Source: Enterococcus rivorum
Lineage (GTDB): Bacteria; Bacillota; Bacilli; Lactobacillales; Enterococcaceae
DNA length: 64,000 bases
Reading direction: 5' to 3'
NCBI RefSeq assembly: GCF_001742285.1
Contig: NZ_MIEK01000045.1
Span: 84,955-148,954 of the forward strand
Below the pieces are notes generated by a model that saw nothing but the letters and a program-made list of their open reading frames with translations, did no database searches and was not told the DNA's origin. This document shows positions 23,610 to 33,040 of this stretch, one piece after another. A program made the translations under genes and the position numbers. The first letter of the stretch is position 1; every line of letters starts with the position of its first letter.

Positions 23610-25877
23610 ATGAAGCAAAAAGCCAGACCTAAAAAATACATTAAAAATTCCCCAAAAATGAAAAATAAACAAAAAGCAAAACCAAAAAGAAAATGGGTAA
23701 ATCGAGTAATTTGGTCATCTCTAATCCTAATTTTCATTACTATGTTGGGCGTTCTGGCTATGACCTTATATGTAAAGCAAAAACTAGTTAACCTACCAGC
23801 TGTGGATGCACAGTATTTAAAGACTTATGAGCCAACGCGTATTTTAGATAACAAAGGTCAAGTGATCTGGCAACCGACAGACCACCGCGTTCAAACAATG
23901 ACCTATGAAGAAATACCTGAAATGTATAAGACCGCGTTATTAGCTATTGAGGATGAAAATTTTTGGACAAACAAAGGCTTCTCAATTTCTGGGGTTATTA
24001 ATATGTTAGGCGGTGTGGTTTACAGTAAAATAAACCCTCAATATATCCCTCGTGGTGGTTCAACAATAGATCAGCAGTTAATTAAAAATCGATATTATAA
24101 TGGTGGGGAAGGTCATAAGACCACCACTCGCAAAGTACAGGAATTATTTTTGGCCAAACAATTAGATGAAAATTTTACAAAAGAAGAAATTCTAACCTTT
24201 TATGTAAATAGCTTAAGTTATGCAGAGGGCGCGACAGGGGTAAAAGCAATCATCCAAACCTATTTTGGGAAAACACCAGCCGATTATAAAGAGAGGACGC
24301 CGATCAATCTAGCGGAGCAGGCTTATATTGCTGGTTTATCTCAGGCGCCCACTAAATACAATCTGTATGAAAATCCCAAGGCTGCCAATGCTCGAAAAGA
24401 GACGGTGTTAATGAGATTGTATGAGTTGAAAAAGATTACAAAAAAGGAATATGAAGAAGCACTAGCGTATGATTTGTCTAAAGGATTGTTAGAACGTTTT
24501 AGGGAATCAGAGCGACAACGACAGCAGAATTTAAAATATAAAGTGTACACAGATGAAGTATTAAATGAAATAAGAAAAATGGGCTATGTCCCTGAAGAAA
24601 TCTCATTAACAGTACATACATTTTTAGATGAGAAAGTGTACGATAGCATTGCGAATAAAGTAAGAGAAAATCAGTATTATTTAGATGAACAACAACAAAT
24701 AGCAGTAACGGCTATGAATAAAGACGGAGTCGTTGTTGGGATGGTTGGCGGTCGAAAACCAGATGATGAATTAAATCGCGCTGTTCAAAATACACGTTCT
24801 AGTGGCTCCAGTATGAAAGCATTTACGGCTTATGGGCCATTAATTCAATATTTAGGAGATACTTATAACACAGGCACCTTGTTTGACTCCTCTGATTATG
24901 TTTATCCAGGAACAAATAAGGTAATGAAGAATTGGGGACAGTATACTTATGGAATGAAAAGTATGAAAGATTCGTTACGCTTATCACTTAATACTGTTGT
25001 AGGTCGAATTGACGATGAAATTCTTGGTTCAGATCGGATGAAAATATTTCTTCATGGGGTGAATCTTGATATTCAAGATACGTACTCATCGGTTGATGGT
25101 ATAGGACTAAATATATCAACGTTACAATCAGCAAGTGCCTACAATTCTCTGAATAATTTAGGCACATATATCGCGCCACGTTTTATCAAGTCGATCAAGT
25201 ATACAGATGGAAGTGAAAAAAAGTTTGAACCGCAGACGAAACAAAGTATGACTGCTTCAACAGCATGGGTTCTTAACCATATGCTTCGGGGAGTGCCACA
25301 ACCAGAATATACAGCTGCCGCAGCAGCGATTCCTCAGTATGAGGGGTATGCAGGGAAAACAGGAACAGTTGGTTTTTCTGAGAATATTAATCCGCCCGCT
25401 CCATATGGTGTTGGGGGAAGTGATGCATGGTATGTAAGTTATACAAATAATGGTTATACGATTTCTATTTGGACTGGCTATGATGAACCGAATAGTTCAC
25501 CACAAATACCAGATACTTATAAAGGGTATCAACAGTTGAATAGGGATTTGCAATTACTATTAAATAATGGAACCCAACCTCCTAATTGGATTAAGCCAGA
25601 CACGGTTAAGGTGTTAGGTGGCAATGGTTTAATGATGGATGTGGCCATTACAGATGCAAAAGATAGTAGAACCTCGTCAATCAGTTTACCACCAACCCTA
25701 GACTATCAAGCAACTCAACTTGATGCAGTTGTTTCTAGTGCAGTTTTACCAAAAGGGTGGCCAGAGAGTGAAAAAGATCCGTTTTATCAGTATTATTTGG
25801 ATGGTGGGACATTTCCACCTGAAGTATTATCAACAGAGTTGTATTTACGATTACCAAAAGGTGGGAACGTAGAATGA
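23610..25877 (+). CDS. Bifunctional class A penicillin-binding protein
   Basis: The 755-residue protein has a basic cytosolic tail, one membrane anchor (about 32-55), a glycosyltransferase-51 domain (about 85-270) and a transpeptidase domain (about 360-650). The glycosyltransferase shows the catalytic Glu in AIEDENF and GGSTIDQQLIKN; the usual His of the EDxxFxxHxG motif is Asn here. The transpeptidase has S400-x-x-K403, S459-x-N461 and K583-T-G. It polymerises and cross-links peptidoglycan outside the membrane. The start at 23610 is chosen for the basic tail and size. It overlaps the next gene by four bases. Confidence 0.92.
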   Translation: MKQKARPKKYIKNSPKMKNKQKAKPKRKWVNRVIWSSLILIFITMLGVLAMTLYVKQKLVNLPAVDAQYLKTYEPTRILDNKGQVIWQPTDHRVQTMTYEEIPEMYKTALLAIEDENFWTNKGFSISGVINMLGGVVYSKINPQYIPRGGSTIDQQLIKNRYYNGGEGHKTTTRKVQELFLAKQLDENFTKEEILTFYVNSLSYAEGATGVKAIIQTYFGKTPADYKERTPINLAEQAYIAGLSQAPTKYNLYENPKAANARKETVLMRLYELKKITKKEYEEALAYDLSKGLLERFRESERQRQQNLKYKVYTDEVLNEIRKMGYVPEEISLTVHTFLDEKVYDSIANKVRENQYYLDEQQQIAVTAMNKDGVVVGMVGGRKPDDELNRAVQNTRSSGSSMKAFTAYGPLIQYLGDTYNTGTLFDSSDYVYPGTNKVMKNWGQYTYGMKSMKDSLRLSLNTVVGRIDDEILGSDRMKIFLHGVNLDIQDTYSSVDGIGLNISTLQSASAYNSLNNLGTYIAPRFIKSIKYTDGSEKKFEPQTKQSMTASTAWVLNHMLRGVPQPEYTAAAAAIPQYEGYAGKTGTVGFSENINPPAPYGVGGSDAWYVSYTNNGYTISIWTGYDEPNSSPQIPDTYKGYQQLNRDLQLLLNNGTQPPNWIKPDTVKVLGGNGLMMDVAITDAKDSRTSSISLPPTLDYQATQLDAVVSSAVLPKGWPESEKDPFYQYYLDGGTFPPEVLSTELYLRLPKGGNVE

Positions 25878-27007
25878 TATGGAAAAAAATTGGCAAAGGA
25901 CTTTTTTTGATTGTCTTTACGAGTGTGATTGTTTTGGTTGTTTTTTATGGACGTAAAGTCCTCTATCAATATCAGCAAACAGCTGTCTGGAAAAATACAA
26001 AATTAGAAGGAACTTTAAACAATGTCCCGCCAGAATTAACAAAGAATTATTTTACGACAGATCAAGTGGATGACCTTGAAATATGGAAAAAGTTGGAAGA
26101 AGAGTTGCAAATGATCCAACAGCAAAAAATGATTCCATTGGAGAATGTTGAGCGCTTAGAAGAAATCTACCAACAAGCTTTAATGAGTAAGGAGAAACAA
26201 CATATTACAGATGGTGAGATTGCCGCGCAAATAAAATTACTTCGTATCTACTTGGATATTACAACCTTTGTCCCTGAGGCGTATAAAAATCCCGAACCAA
26301 CTAGATTATCAACGTTGTATCATCAAATGGAATATTTAACCCTGGAAGACGATTCAGAGGTTAACAATGCATACCTTCAACAGCTAACAACTATTGTAAA
26401 AGATTATAATTCTTTAAAGGAGTTCATTGATACAACGTTGCCACTGCTAGGTGAGGTATCAGGACATTCCGTGTTAGTCAATCGAAAGTTAACAACCGTA
26501 GATACAAACAGCATTTTAGCACAGATTAAAAAAATGGACTTAATAAAATTTCCTAATATAAAAGAACTGAACATTCTACTAATGAGTGGGGATTGGATAA
26601 ATGCAGTCACTATGAATGAGGTAGCGAATCAATACGATCAATGGCAAATGCAAAAGCAAATGATGCAAGCCCTAACTCAAAAAGACTATATTGATATTAC
26701 TGCTATTACTACGTATAAAGAAGCTTTGGAGGCTGGGATTCGTGTCGAGGTATTTGAACGTGAATTGCACGAAATTGCCTTAGATAGTCCAATTAAAGAA
26801 ATTAGATATAATGGAGAAAGAGTAATACCTGGTGAGTACGTTCTGAAAGGAACACCACTAACTGCTACAATCAGTCCAAGGTATGAAGCTACATCTCTTC
26901 AAACTACTGAAACAACGAGTACTGCAGTAGAAAAAGAAACCGGTAATACTACAACAACTCAAGCGACTATCGATACAACCACTACCACTAGCTCGTCTGA
27001 TAGATAG
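25874..27007 (+). CDS. Membrane-anchored extracellular protein coupled to the PBP
   Basis: The ATG overlaps the PBP stop (ATGA), so the two are translationally coupled. The 377 residues have one N-terminal anchor (about 7-27), a largely helical, Gln- and Glu-rich extracellular part, and a Thr/Ser-rich tail of about 50 residues. No enzymatic motif is visible. A role as a regulator or partner of the penicillin-binding protein is inferred from the overlap and the shared cell location. I do not recognise the family. Confidence 0.6.
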   Translation: MIWKKIGKGLFLIVFTSVIVLVVFYGRKVLYQYQQTAVWKNTKLEGTLNNVPPELTKNYFTTDQVDDLEIWKKLEEELQMIQQQKMIPLENVERLEEIYQQALMSKEKQHITDGEIAAQIKLLRIYLDITTFVPEAYKNPEPTRLSTLYHQMEYLTLEDDSEVNNAYLQQLTTIVKDYNSLKEFIDTTLPLLGEVSGHSVLVNRKLTTVDTNSILAQIKKMDLIKFPNIKELNILLMSGDWINAVTMNEVANQYDQWQMQKQMMQALTQKDYIDITAITTYKEALEAGIRVEVFERELHEIALDSPIKEIRYNGERVIPGEYVLKGTPLTATISPRYEATSLQTTETTSTAVEKETGNTTTTQATIDTTTTTSSSDR

Positions 27008-27234
27008 CTGTTACTAGTATATGATGTGCCTAACTTATAAATTCTGTTTTGATATAGATTGATAAACTGAGATTTCCTATTAGAGGCTACAGAAGTGATC
27101 ATCAAGAAGCTTGTTGGCGCGATCCGAAGGTTAAAAAGATATTTGTTCAGATAGCATTCTCTAGACATTTTAATGTTTTAAAAGTTACTTTCTTGAAAAC
27201 AAAAAGACTTTTTAGTCATGTTTAAGTAATCTTG

Positions 27235-27263
27235 TTGTAATATTGTAAATGTTATGGTAATAT
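27235..27263 (+). promoter_or_regulatory. Promoter of the LysM protein gene
   Basis: TTGTAA (27235-27240) and TAATAT (27258-27263) are spaced by 17 bases, about 55 bases before the start codon. The remainder of 27008-27234 shows nothing else. Confidence 0.5.
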
Positions 27264-27318
27264 ATTTAATGAAAGTGTAGCTTTCTTGTTTTTATACTAA
27301 TTTCGGGAGGAACATGAA

Positions 27319-28596
27319 ATGAAAAAGAAAATAATAACGTTGGGTGTTGTGTCTGGATTATTTGGGGTTGCGGTTTTTACGGATTTTGGAGAGGCAACGG
27401 TTTCTGCTAGTGGATGGAAAGCCAATTATCCAGATACTATTCAAATTTCTAACAATCAGAAAGAATATACGATGAAGCAAGGTGATACGCTTTGGGCAAT
27501 TGGTCAAAAAATAAATGTAAAGTATCAAAAATTAGCAGAAATTAATGGGATAAATTTAACCAAAGGGGATCAGTACGTACTGCCTATCGGTAGAGTTCTT
27601 TCTTTTGGAGATAATAAGATTACTGTGAAAAATAAAGATGGTTCAATTTATTCTCAGTCAATAATTAAAGATAAAGATAAAATTGATCCTAATAAAGGTG
27701 TTGGGGAAGGAAACACTCAAGAAGATTATCCATACGCGGTAGCTCGAGAGGGATTGACCTATCCGGCAACATTCGACTTTCATGGAATGAATGTGCCGAA
27801 TTCTGTCACTTTAGATTTTTCACAAGGAAATTCTGGAAAGGTGATTTTTGATATTAATTTAGTTGGACAACAAGAATATAATGCGAATTTTAGCAATATA
27901 CCAACAAAAGAGATTAGAGTTTCTAATGCTGATGGCACAACAGGCAATAGAATTAGAACAGTTAAAGTAAATACGGAAATCACGATGGAACCGACAAATA
28001 GTTATGACCGACAGCTTGTAACTGATAAAATCAACAAACTCTATCTTTTTGTTAATAAAAATGGAGGTATTTCTTTAGCAACTCCCAACTATGCTGGAAA
28101 TTATGCTGATGGAGAGGCGGATGTTATGTTAGAAGTGTTGTTAGCAAACTCAAATAATGTTCAAAATCCAGTAACTAATGTTTTTGCAGGATATTCAGAT
28201 GAGCAAATTGAATACGCTCGAGTAACAGAAGAACTATTACAATATTATGGAATTGTAGGTCAACCAATTGAGATATCTGTAACAAAAAATGCGATTGGAC
28301 ATCAAGTATTACCATTTAACGGATCGCAGATTTTAGAGGAAAATAGTGTCACTTTAAGTTTTAACATGGATGGTTCAATGGCTTCTACGGTCTATGTGAC
28401 GTATATATCGAATCATGATGGTTCTATTCGTTTCTATCGAAATCCAAATCATTACCAAGATGCTCGCTATGATACTGATCCTGAGTGGGTAAAAGAAGAG
28501 TCAGTGAAACTTATAAATAGTATTCAAACACTTAGGATTACTACTGCAAATGACCCACAAGCTGGTGGAATTATTTCATTGATAAAAATCAGTTAA
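27319..28596 (+). CDS. Secreted LysM-domain protein
   Basis: The 425 residues begin with a Sec signal peptide (MKKKIITLGVVSGLFGVAVF) and a likely cleavage site after VSA near residue 31. A single LysM domain spans about 50-95 (YTMKQGDTLWAIGQKINVKYQKL), which binds peptidoglycan. The C-terminal 300 residues are beta-rich with no hydrolase motif that I can see. GGGAGG precedes the ATG. The gene is monocistronic, with its own promoter and a strong terminator. It is probably a cell-wall-bound protein of unknown activity. Confidence 0.85.
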   Translation: MKKKIITLGVVSGLFGVAVFTDFGEATVSASGWKANYPDTIQISNNQKEYTMKQGDTLWAIGQKINVKYQKLAEINGINLTKGDQYVLPIGRVLSFGDNKITVKNKDGSIYSQSIIKDKDKIDPNKGVGEGNTQEDYPYAVAREGLTYPATFDFHGMNVPNSVTLDFSQGNSGKVIFDINLVGQQEYNANFSNIPTKEIRVSNADGTTGNRIRTVKVNTEITMEPTNSYDRQLVTDKINKLYLFVNKNGGISLATPNYAGNYADGEADVMLEVLLANSNNVQNPVTNVFAGYSDEQIEYARVTEELLQYYGIVGQPIEISVTKNAIGHQVLPFNGSQILEENSVTLSFNMDGSMASTVYVTYISNHDGSIRFYRNPNHYQDARYDTDPEWVKEESVKLINSIQTLRITTANDPQAGGIISLIKIS

Positions 28597-28645
28597 AATT
28601 TTTTTGGTATTGAATAAAATAAATTAATAAAAAATGATTTTACAA

Positions 28646-28702
28646 AATATAGAGTTCTGAAAAGGCTGGAGCATGGTCTTTTAGAACTCTATATTATTTT
28701 TA
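28646..28702 (+). terminator. Rho-independent terminator
   Basis: A perfect 13-pair stem (28646-28658 with 28683-28695), with further partial pairing inside, is followed by a T-rich tail. The remaining sequence to 29056 holds no gene. Confidence 0.75.
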
Positions 28703-29056
28703 TGGGAAGGGCAATCTGTAATTGTTGAGTAGTGGAAAAAAATCTAACTATTTGAATTTGACAAACAATGTGTTTTTAAAGAATCAGAACACAGAAAAAA
28801 ATTTTAATAACTGATTCTGATTATGAAATACGGTATAATAAGAAAACGAGAGATTGTATTGAAGCTTATTTAAAACATTTTTATTATTTTCAAGAGATAT
28901 ACATCATTTATACTAAAATAAAACTAAGTGTTTTTTTCGGAATTATTCAATAGATTAAAAAAATTTACGTCCAATTAGAATTATGTTCAGTCGTATTTTT
29001 AACTAAAATGGTCATCTTAGCGAACAAAAGAAGTAAGAAAAAGAGGTGAGGCTATT

Positions 29057-30151
29057 TTGAAAATAAAAGGGTTGTTTATAGGGGGATTTATTCTAAGCTT
29101 TATAGGAGTAGGAGTGGGGTTATTTTTTTATGAGCAGGATCGAGAGAAAAAGCAAGAAGTAAAAGATATTTCTGACATGGAAATGATTGTAGCGAAGCAA
29201 ATAAAAAATACATTTGCTGATGTTAAAGAAATCCATTTTTCAGAAAGTTATAGTAAAAATGATTTAGCAGGATTTTTTGGGGTAAATGTTGAAGTAGTCA
29301 CAGAAAAAAGTAGGATTATTTTGGGAGTAGATTTACCACCAGATACTGGAGATACATTAGAAAATTTTAGCTTTGACGGAGAATTGATTGAGCGAGGGAA
29401 AACAAAAGATCAAGTAAATATCATTCTTTCCGAGGCTCAAAATGAAGATTATTTGCTTAGCGAAAAAGATCTGGTCTATTTGAATAAAGAGGCGTACTAT
29501 GTTGATCCGAACTATGATAGAAATAGGGTTCTTATTAGTAAGGAAACGGCTAATTTAAAAGAAAATGAAGATAACAAACTCTATATTGGAGGAAGATACT
29601 TCCAAATTTTGTCAACAAGAAATGGCAGTCATGGCTTCCAAGGAATGGCGGTTGCACCAATTATAGATGAGCAAGCAGATATTAATCATGTGACAGTAGT
29701 TTCAGCGGGTACCTTTCCAAGTGATATTAAGGACGTAGTTTCGGCAGTTAAGGGCATGGGACCCATTGGTTCTCCCCAGGGAGAGGAAGCCATTTCCTAT
29801 GTGGGAGATATTGTAGAGAAACACCCAGATTGGACGATTGAGCAACTAACAGGCTATTCTCAGTCAGCTTATATGCTAAAAGTAGGGGCTCATTTTGGGA
29901 TTCCAGCAACAGTATTTTGTGGCTGGTTTCAATATAGATCCTTATCAGCGGTAGAAGAAAAATTTATGAAGACACACCCTACCTATTTTATTGACTATCG
30001 GCAAAAAAAAGACCCTGTAACAAAATGGAATGACTTCAATTCTCTGTGGGGGAACAGTGATAATTTTGGTACAATTACTTGGATGTATGGAACTAGCCAT
30101 GAATTAATTAGCTACACATTTGATGCTCAAGGAAATCTCATTATAAAGTGA
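29057..30151 (+). CDS. Membrane-anchored protein with lipase-like C-terminal domain
   Basis: A TTG start follows GAGGTGAGG. The 364 residues begin with an anchor (about 5-24). The C-terminal half contains a fold like an alpha/beta hydrolase: strands around NHVTVVSAGTF, then LTGYSQSAYMLKV, in which Ser of GYSQS could be the nucleophile although the usual GxSxG ends in Ala here. DUF2974-like lipase domains look similar, but I am not certain. It stands alone between terminators. It may act on the cell surface, or it may be a non-catalytic relative. Confidence 0.55.
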   Translation: MKIKGLFIGGFILSFIGVGVGLFFYEQDREKKQEVKDISDMEMIVAKQIKNTFADVKEIHFSESYSKNDLAGFFGVNVEVVTEKSRIILGVDLPPDTGDTLENFSFDGELIERGKTKDQVNIILSEAQNEDYLLSEKDLVYLNKEAYYVDPNYDRNRVLISKETANLKENEDNKLYIGGRYFQILSTRNGSHGFQGMAVAPIIDEQADINHVTVVSAGTFPSDIKDVVSAVKGMGPIGSPQGEEAISYVGDIVEKHPDWTIEQLTGYSQSAYMLKVGAHFGIPATVFCGWFQYRSLSAVEEKFMKTHPTYFIDYRQKKDPVTKWNDFNSLWGNSDNFGTITWMYGTSHELISYTFDAQGNLIIK

Positions 30152-30172
30152 TTGTACAATTCTACAAAAAAT

Positions 30173-30216
30173 GCGGATTATGATTATTGAACCATCGGGT
30201 GAATCCGCTTTCTTTT
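30173..30216 (+). terminator. Rho-independent terminator
   Basis: A seven-pair GC-rich stem (30173-30179 with 30202-30208) followed by a T-rich tail lies 20 bases after the preceding stop codon. Confidence 0.65.
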
Positions 30217-30423
30217 GTGCAGAAATTTTTGTAAAGATAAGTTTGACTTAGTGGAAGTGAACGAATATGAAGGAAAAAAACTGGGGAGAGAGTAAGTGTT
30301 GGGGAATAGGATATTTTCAATAATCATTATTCATTAGAAATAGTTCATTAAAAGGATTTATAAAGAGTAATAACAGACAATACTTTGATTATCTGGATAG
30401 CTATTTTTAGGAGGTAAATAAAA

Positions 30424-30765
30424 ATGAGTAAAAGTACAGTGGTTGTGGTTAGTGGAATGAGTGGTAGTGGCAAATCGACAATTGTTCAAAAACTGTCTGA
30501 AAAATATAGAAACAGTAGGCATCTTTCTTTTGATGATTATGAGATTGATGCACTACCTTCAGCTCCAGCAATCTCAACCCCTATTGAACTAGCAGTTAAC
30601 CAATAGGATCTTAGCTTATTGGTTACTGACCTTGCAAAAATAGATGGTGAGTATTCTTACCTATTTATTGATTATGAACAGTTTATTAGTCAAGGAGCTG
30701 ATCTGGTGGTAGATGGTTCCGAAAGTATCAATAAAAATATAGAGATAATTGGTAGATTTATCTGA
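30424..30765 (+). pseudogene. P-loop kinase gene broken by a stop codon
   Basis: The product starts STVVVVSGMSGSGKSTIV, a clear Walker A motif of a uridine-kinase-like or AAA-type small-molecule kinase, but stops at TAG 30604. The same frame continues past the stop with plausible kinase sequence (DLSLLVTDLAKIDGEYSYLF) to 30765 and then ends early. A nonsense mutation plus 3' loss is the likely history. AGGAGG precedes the ATG. Confidence 0.7.
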
Positions 30766-30848
30766 TGTAATTACTATTTTTTTAGATGACTCTTAATGTA
30801 ATAATAAAAGTAAATAAACAGAAGTAGATTTAAGTAAGGAGGGAATAC

Positions 30849-31361
30849 ATGCTTATTTGGATAAACGGTGCATATGGAGCAGGGAAAACGACAATCGCAG
30901 AAATTCTTCAGAGCAAAATTGAACATTCCTATCTGTATGATCCAGAAAATATTGGCGATTTTTTACGTCAGAACTTGCCTAAAGAAATACAAAAAGGGGA
31001 TTTTCAAGATTATTATGAATGGAGAGCTTGGAATGTTCATGTTTTAAAAAAAATTGATGAAGAGTATGATGGAGACATTATTGCTCCAATGACGTTGTAC
31101 AAGCAGCCAGCATATGATGAAATTTTCATAGGATTGAAAGAAGCTAAGATTGAATTGCATCATTTTCAGCTAGAGGTAAGCAAAGAAACTATTCTTAATA
31201 GATTAAAGGAACGTCCACCTGAAATAATAAGATGGGGAGCAGAAAGAGTGGATCAGATTATCGAAGCTTTTCAAGAAGTGCCTTTAGAGGAAAAAATCAA
31301 TAATGAGAGCAGGACCCCAGAAGAAGTAGCTCAAATCATCTTGAATAGAGTGAATAAGTAA
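30849..31361 (+). CDS. P-loop ATPase of the TmrB/AAA_33-like nucleotide kinase group
   Basis: The 170 residues start MLIWINGAYGAGKTTIAEIL, with a complete Walker A (GAYGAGKT). The pattern LYDPENIGDFLR and the later RLKERPPEI-RWGAERVD resemble TmrB-type proteins, which confer resistance to tunicamycin in Bacillus, and related small kinases. AAGGAGGG lies ahead of the start. The actual substrate is unknown; resistance by nucleotide-analogue binding is one possibility. It follows a broken paralogous kinase gene. Confidence 0.75.
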   Translation: MLIWINGAYGAGKTTIAEILQSKIEHSYLYDPENIGDFLRQNLPKEIQKGDFQDYYEWRAWNVHVLKKIDEEYDGDIIAPMTLYKQPAYDEIFIGLKEAKIELHHFQLEVSKETILNRLKERPPEIIRWGAERVDQIIEAFQEVPLEEKINNESRTPEEVAQIILNRVNK

Positions 31362-32148
31362 CTGAAAAGTTTTGAAGTGTGGTAGGGATGGATTTGGTAT
31401 TTGTTTTCAGTTACTTTTGTTGATTCTAAACTTTTTGTTACAAGATAGTTCTAATAGCGGATAATAAAAATGAAGAACACTAGACTGATTTTTTGTGAGC
31501 GATGTTCCGAATAAGGGTGTTATTTTTTGTGCCCGATACTAGAAGTTCAGTTAGTGCTTTTTTGAAGAAGAGTACCTTAGTTTTTCCATAGCGCAAAAAG
31601 AGAAAGATATTATTCGTGTAACAAGTCTTTTTGAGAAAGCTGGTGCTGATTAAGCTATTCTAAATTTAAAAGGATTATCGCACATATTGAATAGGTTGAA
31701 GAATAGGGAAAAACAGACTGATTAAACTTTTTTATGGATAATTAAAAAATAACTTATCTATTAGGTTTGAGAGGATATGGAAAACTAAAAATCAGAGTTG
31801 TTTTGTTCTCTAAGTCTGAATAAAGAGTGAGAAAAAACGATTCATAAATAAGATGGCATTCACGAGGATTTGATCAGTAAGTTTTGTGAATGTCATCTTA
31901 ATTTATTGAGGTTAAATGTTTTGTTTTTGGTTGTATAGATTGAATCTCGTGTTTTCTAAAGAAATTACTAGAAATATCTATTTTATAAGTGTCGAGAAAA
32001 TCAATATAGTTGATCTAGTTAGAACATTTTACCATTTTTTTATAATAGGGACTTTCATAACTTTCTTTACTATATTACAATTTAATTATTATTAATTTTT
32101 TGAGGCATATTATTATACATTATTTGTTAAAAAAGTGAGGAGAAATAA
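31362..32148. other. Long intergenic stretch with eroded sequences
   Basis: No intact gene is visible. A short fragment around 31575-31655 reads as helical protein (AQKEKDIIRVTSLFEKAGAD) and may be gene debris. 31770-31811 resembles the palindromic element at 35461-35503 in degraded form. A 14-pair hairpin lies at 31850-31899. Confidence 0.5.
31850..31899. terminator. Long hairpin, possible terminator
   Basis: The arms 31850-31863 and 31886-31899 pair over 14 positions with one G-U. The flanks are not strongly T-rich, so its direction is uncertain. Confidence 0.4.
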
Positions 32149-33030
32149 ATGGTAGTAAAAAATAGACTTTTTAACATGTTGCTCATCTCTTTCTTTATTT
32201 CACTATTTTCGTGGGAGTTTTTGTATTTTTCAATTGGAGAAGGTGTTGTTATGGGAATCTCTATCTATCTTAGTTGTTTATTTTTGCGTGGTTGGTATCT
32301 GAAAGTCAGCCGAAGGACTACTTTTTTTAATGAAATAAAATCGGGGATTTATTTATACTTGCTTCCAATGATTGCTCTCTTTTTTTATCTAGTTACTTTA
32401 AGAACCGCTGCTTCTTGGGATGTTTCGGACTCGTTTTCCTATACGCTATTGTATTTGCTTTTAGGAATCGCTTGGCTTTCACTCAGTTTTTCTGGCATGC
32501 TTTTATTTTGGGCTTTTTCTTATGAAGATGATGTTTTGATGAGTCAAAATAGATCCTCAATGATTATGTTAACAGGGGCAGTGATTGGCAGTTCATTAAT
32601 CTATGCAGGAGCTAATATTGGAGATGGACCGGGCTGGTGGACTGTTGTTTTTGCAGGTGGTTTAGGGACAGTATCTTGGTTGTTATTAGGGATGTTGATT
32701 AATTTTACTACAGGAATTATCAATCGTATAACGGTTGACCGTGATATAAATAGCGGAATTCGATTCAGTGCTTATTTGGTTGCTTCAGGCTTGATTTTGG
32801 CTCGTGGGTCAGCTGGAAATTGGCTCTCGTTTACTAGAACAATCGTTGACTTTACAGTTGCTTGGCCAGTTTTATTGATGGTAATATTAATGATTTTGTT
32901 TGAACTGTTGTTGTTTAAGCCACAAGAAAATCGTGACCAGTTAAATGGGAAAGTAGCCTCTATAGGAGTGGCTACTTTGTATTTGTTTTTTGCTATAGCT
33001 GTTGTTGCTACATTGCCAACTATTTTTTAG
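32149..33030 (+). CDS. Polytopic membrane protein, DUF350-like second half
   Basis: The 293 residues have eight hydrophobic helices in two blocks of four. The second block includes a conserved-looking loop RITVDRDINSGIRFSAYLVA between helices, which resembles the DUF350 pattern of a charged loop followed by Asn/Ala-rich helix. DUF350 proteins pair with glutathionylspermidine-synthase-like ATP-grasp proteins in many bacteria, and such a gene follows 10 bases on. Substrate and direction of transport, if any, are unknown. Confidence 0.55.
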   Translation: MVVKNRLFNMLLISFFISLFSWEFLYFSIGEGVVMGISIYLSCLFLRGWYLKVSRRTTFFNEIKSGIYLYLLPMIALFFYLVTLRTAASWDVSDSFSYTLLYLLLGIAWLSLSFSGMLLFWAFSYEDDVLMSQNRSSMIMLTGAVIGSSLIYAGANIGDGPGWWTVVFAGGLGTVSWLLLGMLINFTTGIINRITVDRDINSGIRFSAYLVASGLILARGSAGNWLSFTRTIVDFTVAWPVLLMVILMILFELLLFKPQENRDQLNGKVASIGVATLYLFFAIAVVATLPTIF

Positions 33031-33040
33031 GAGGATTATT

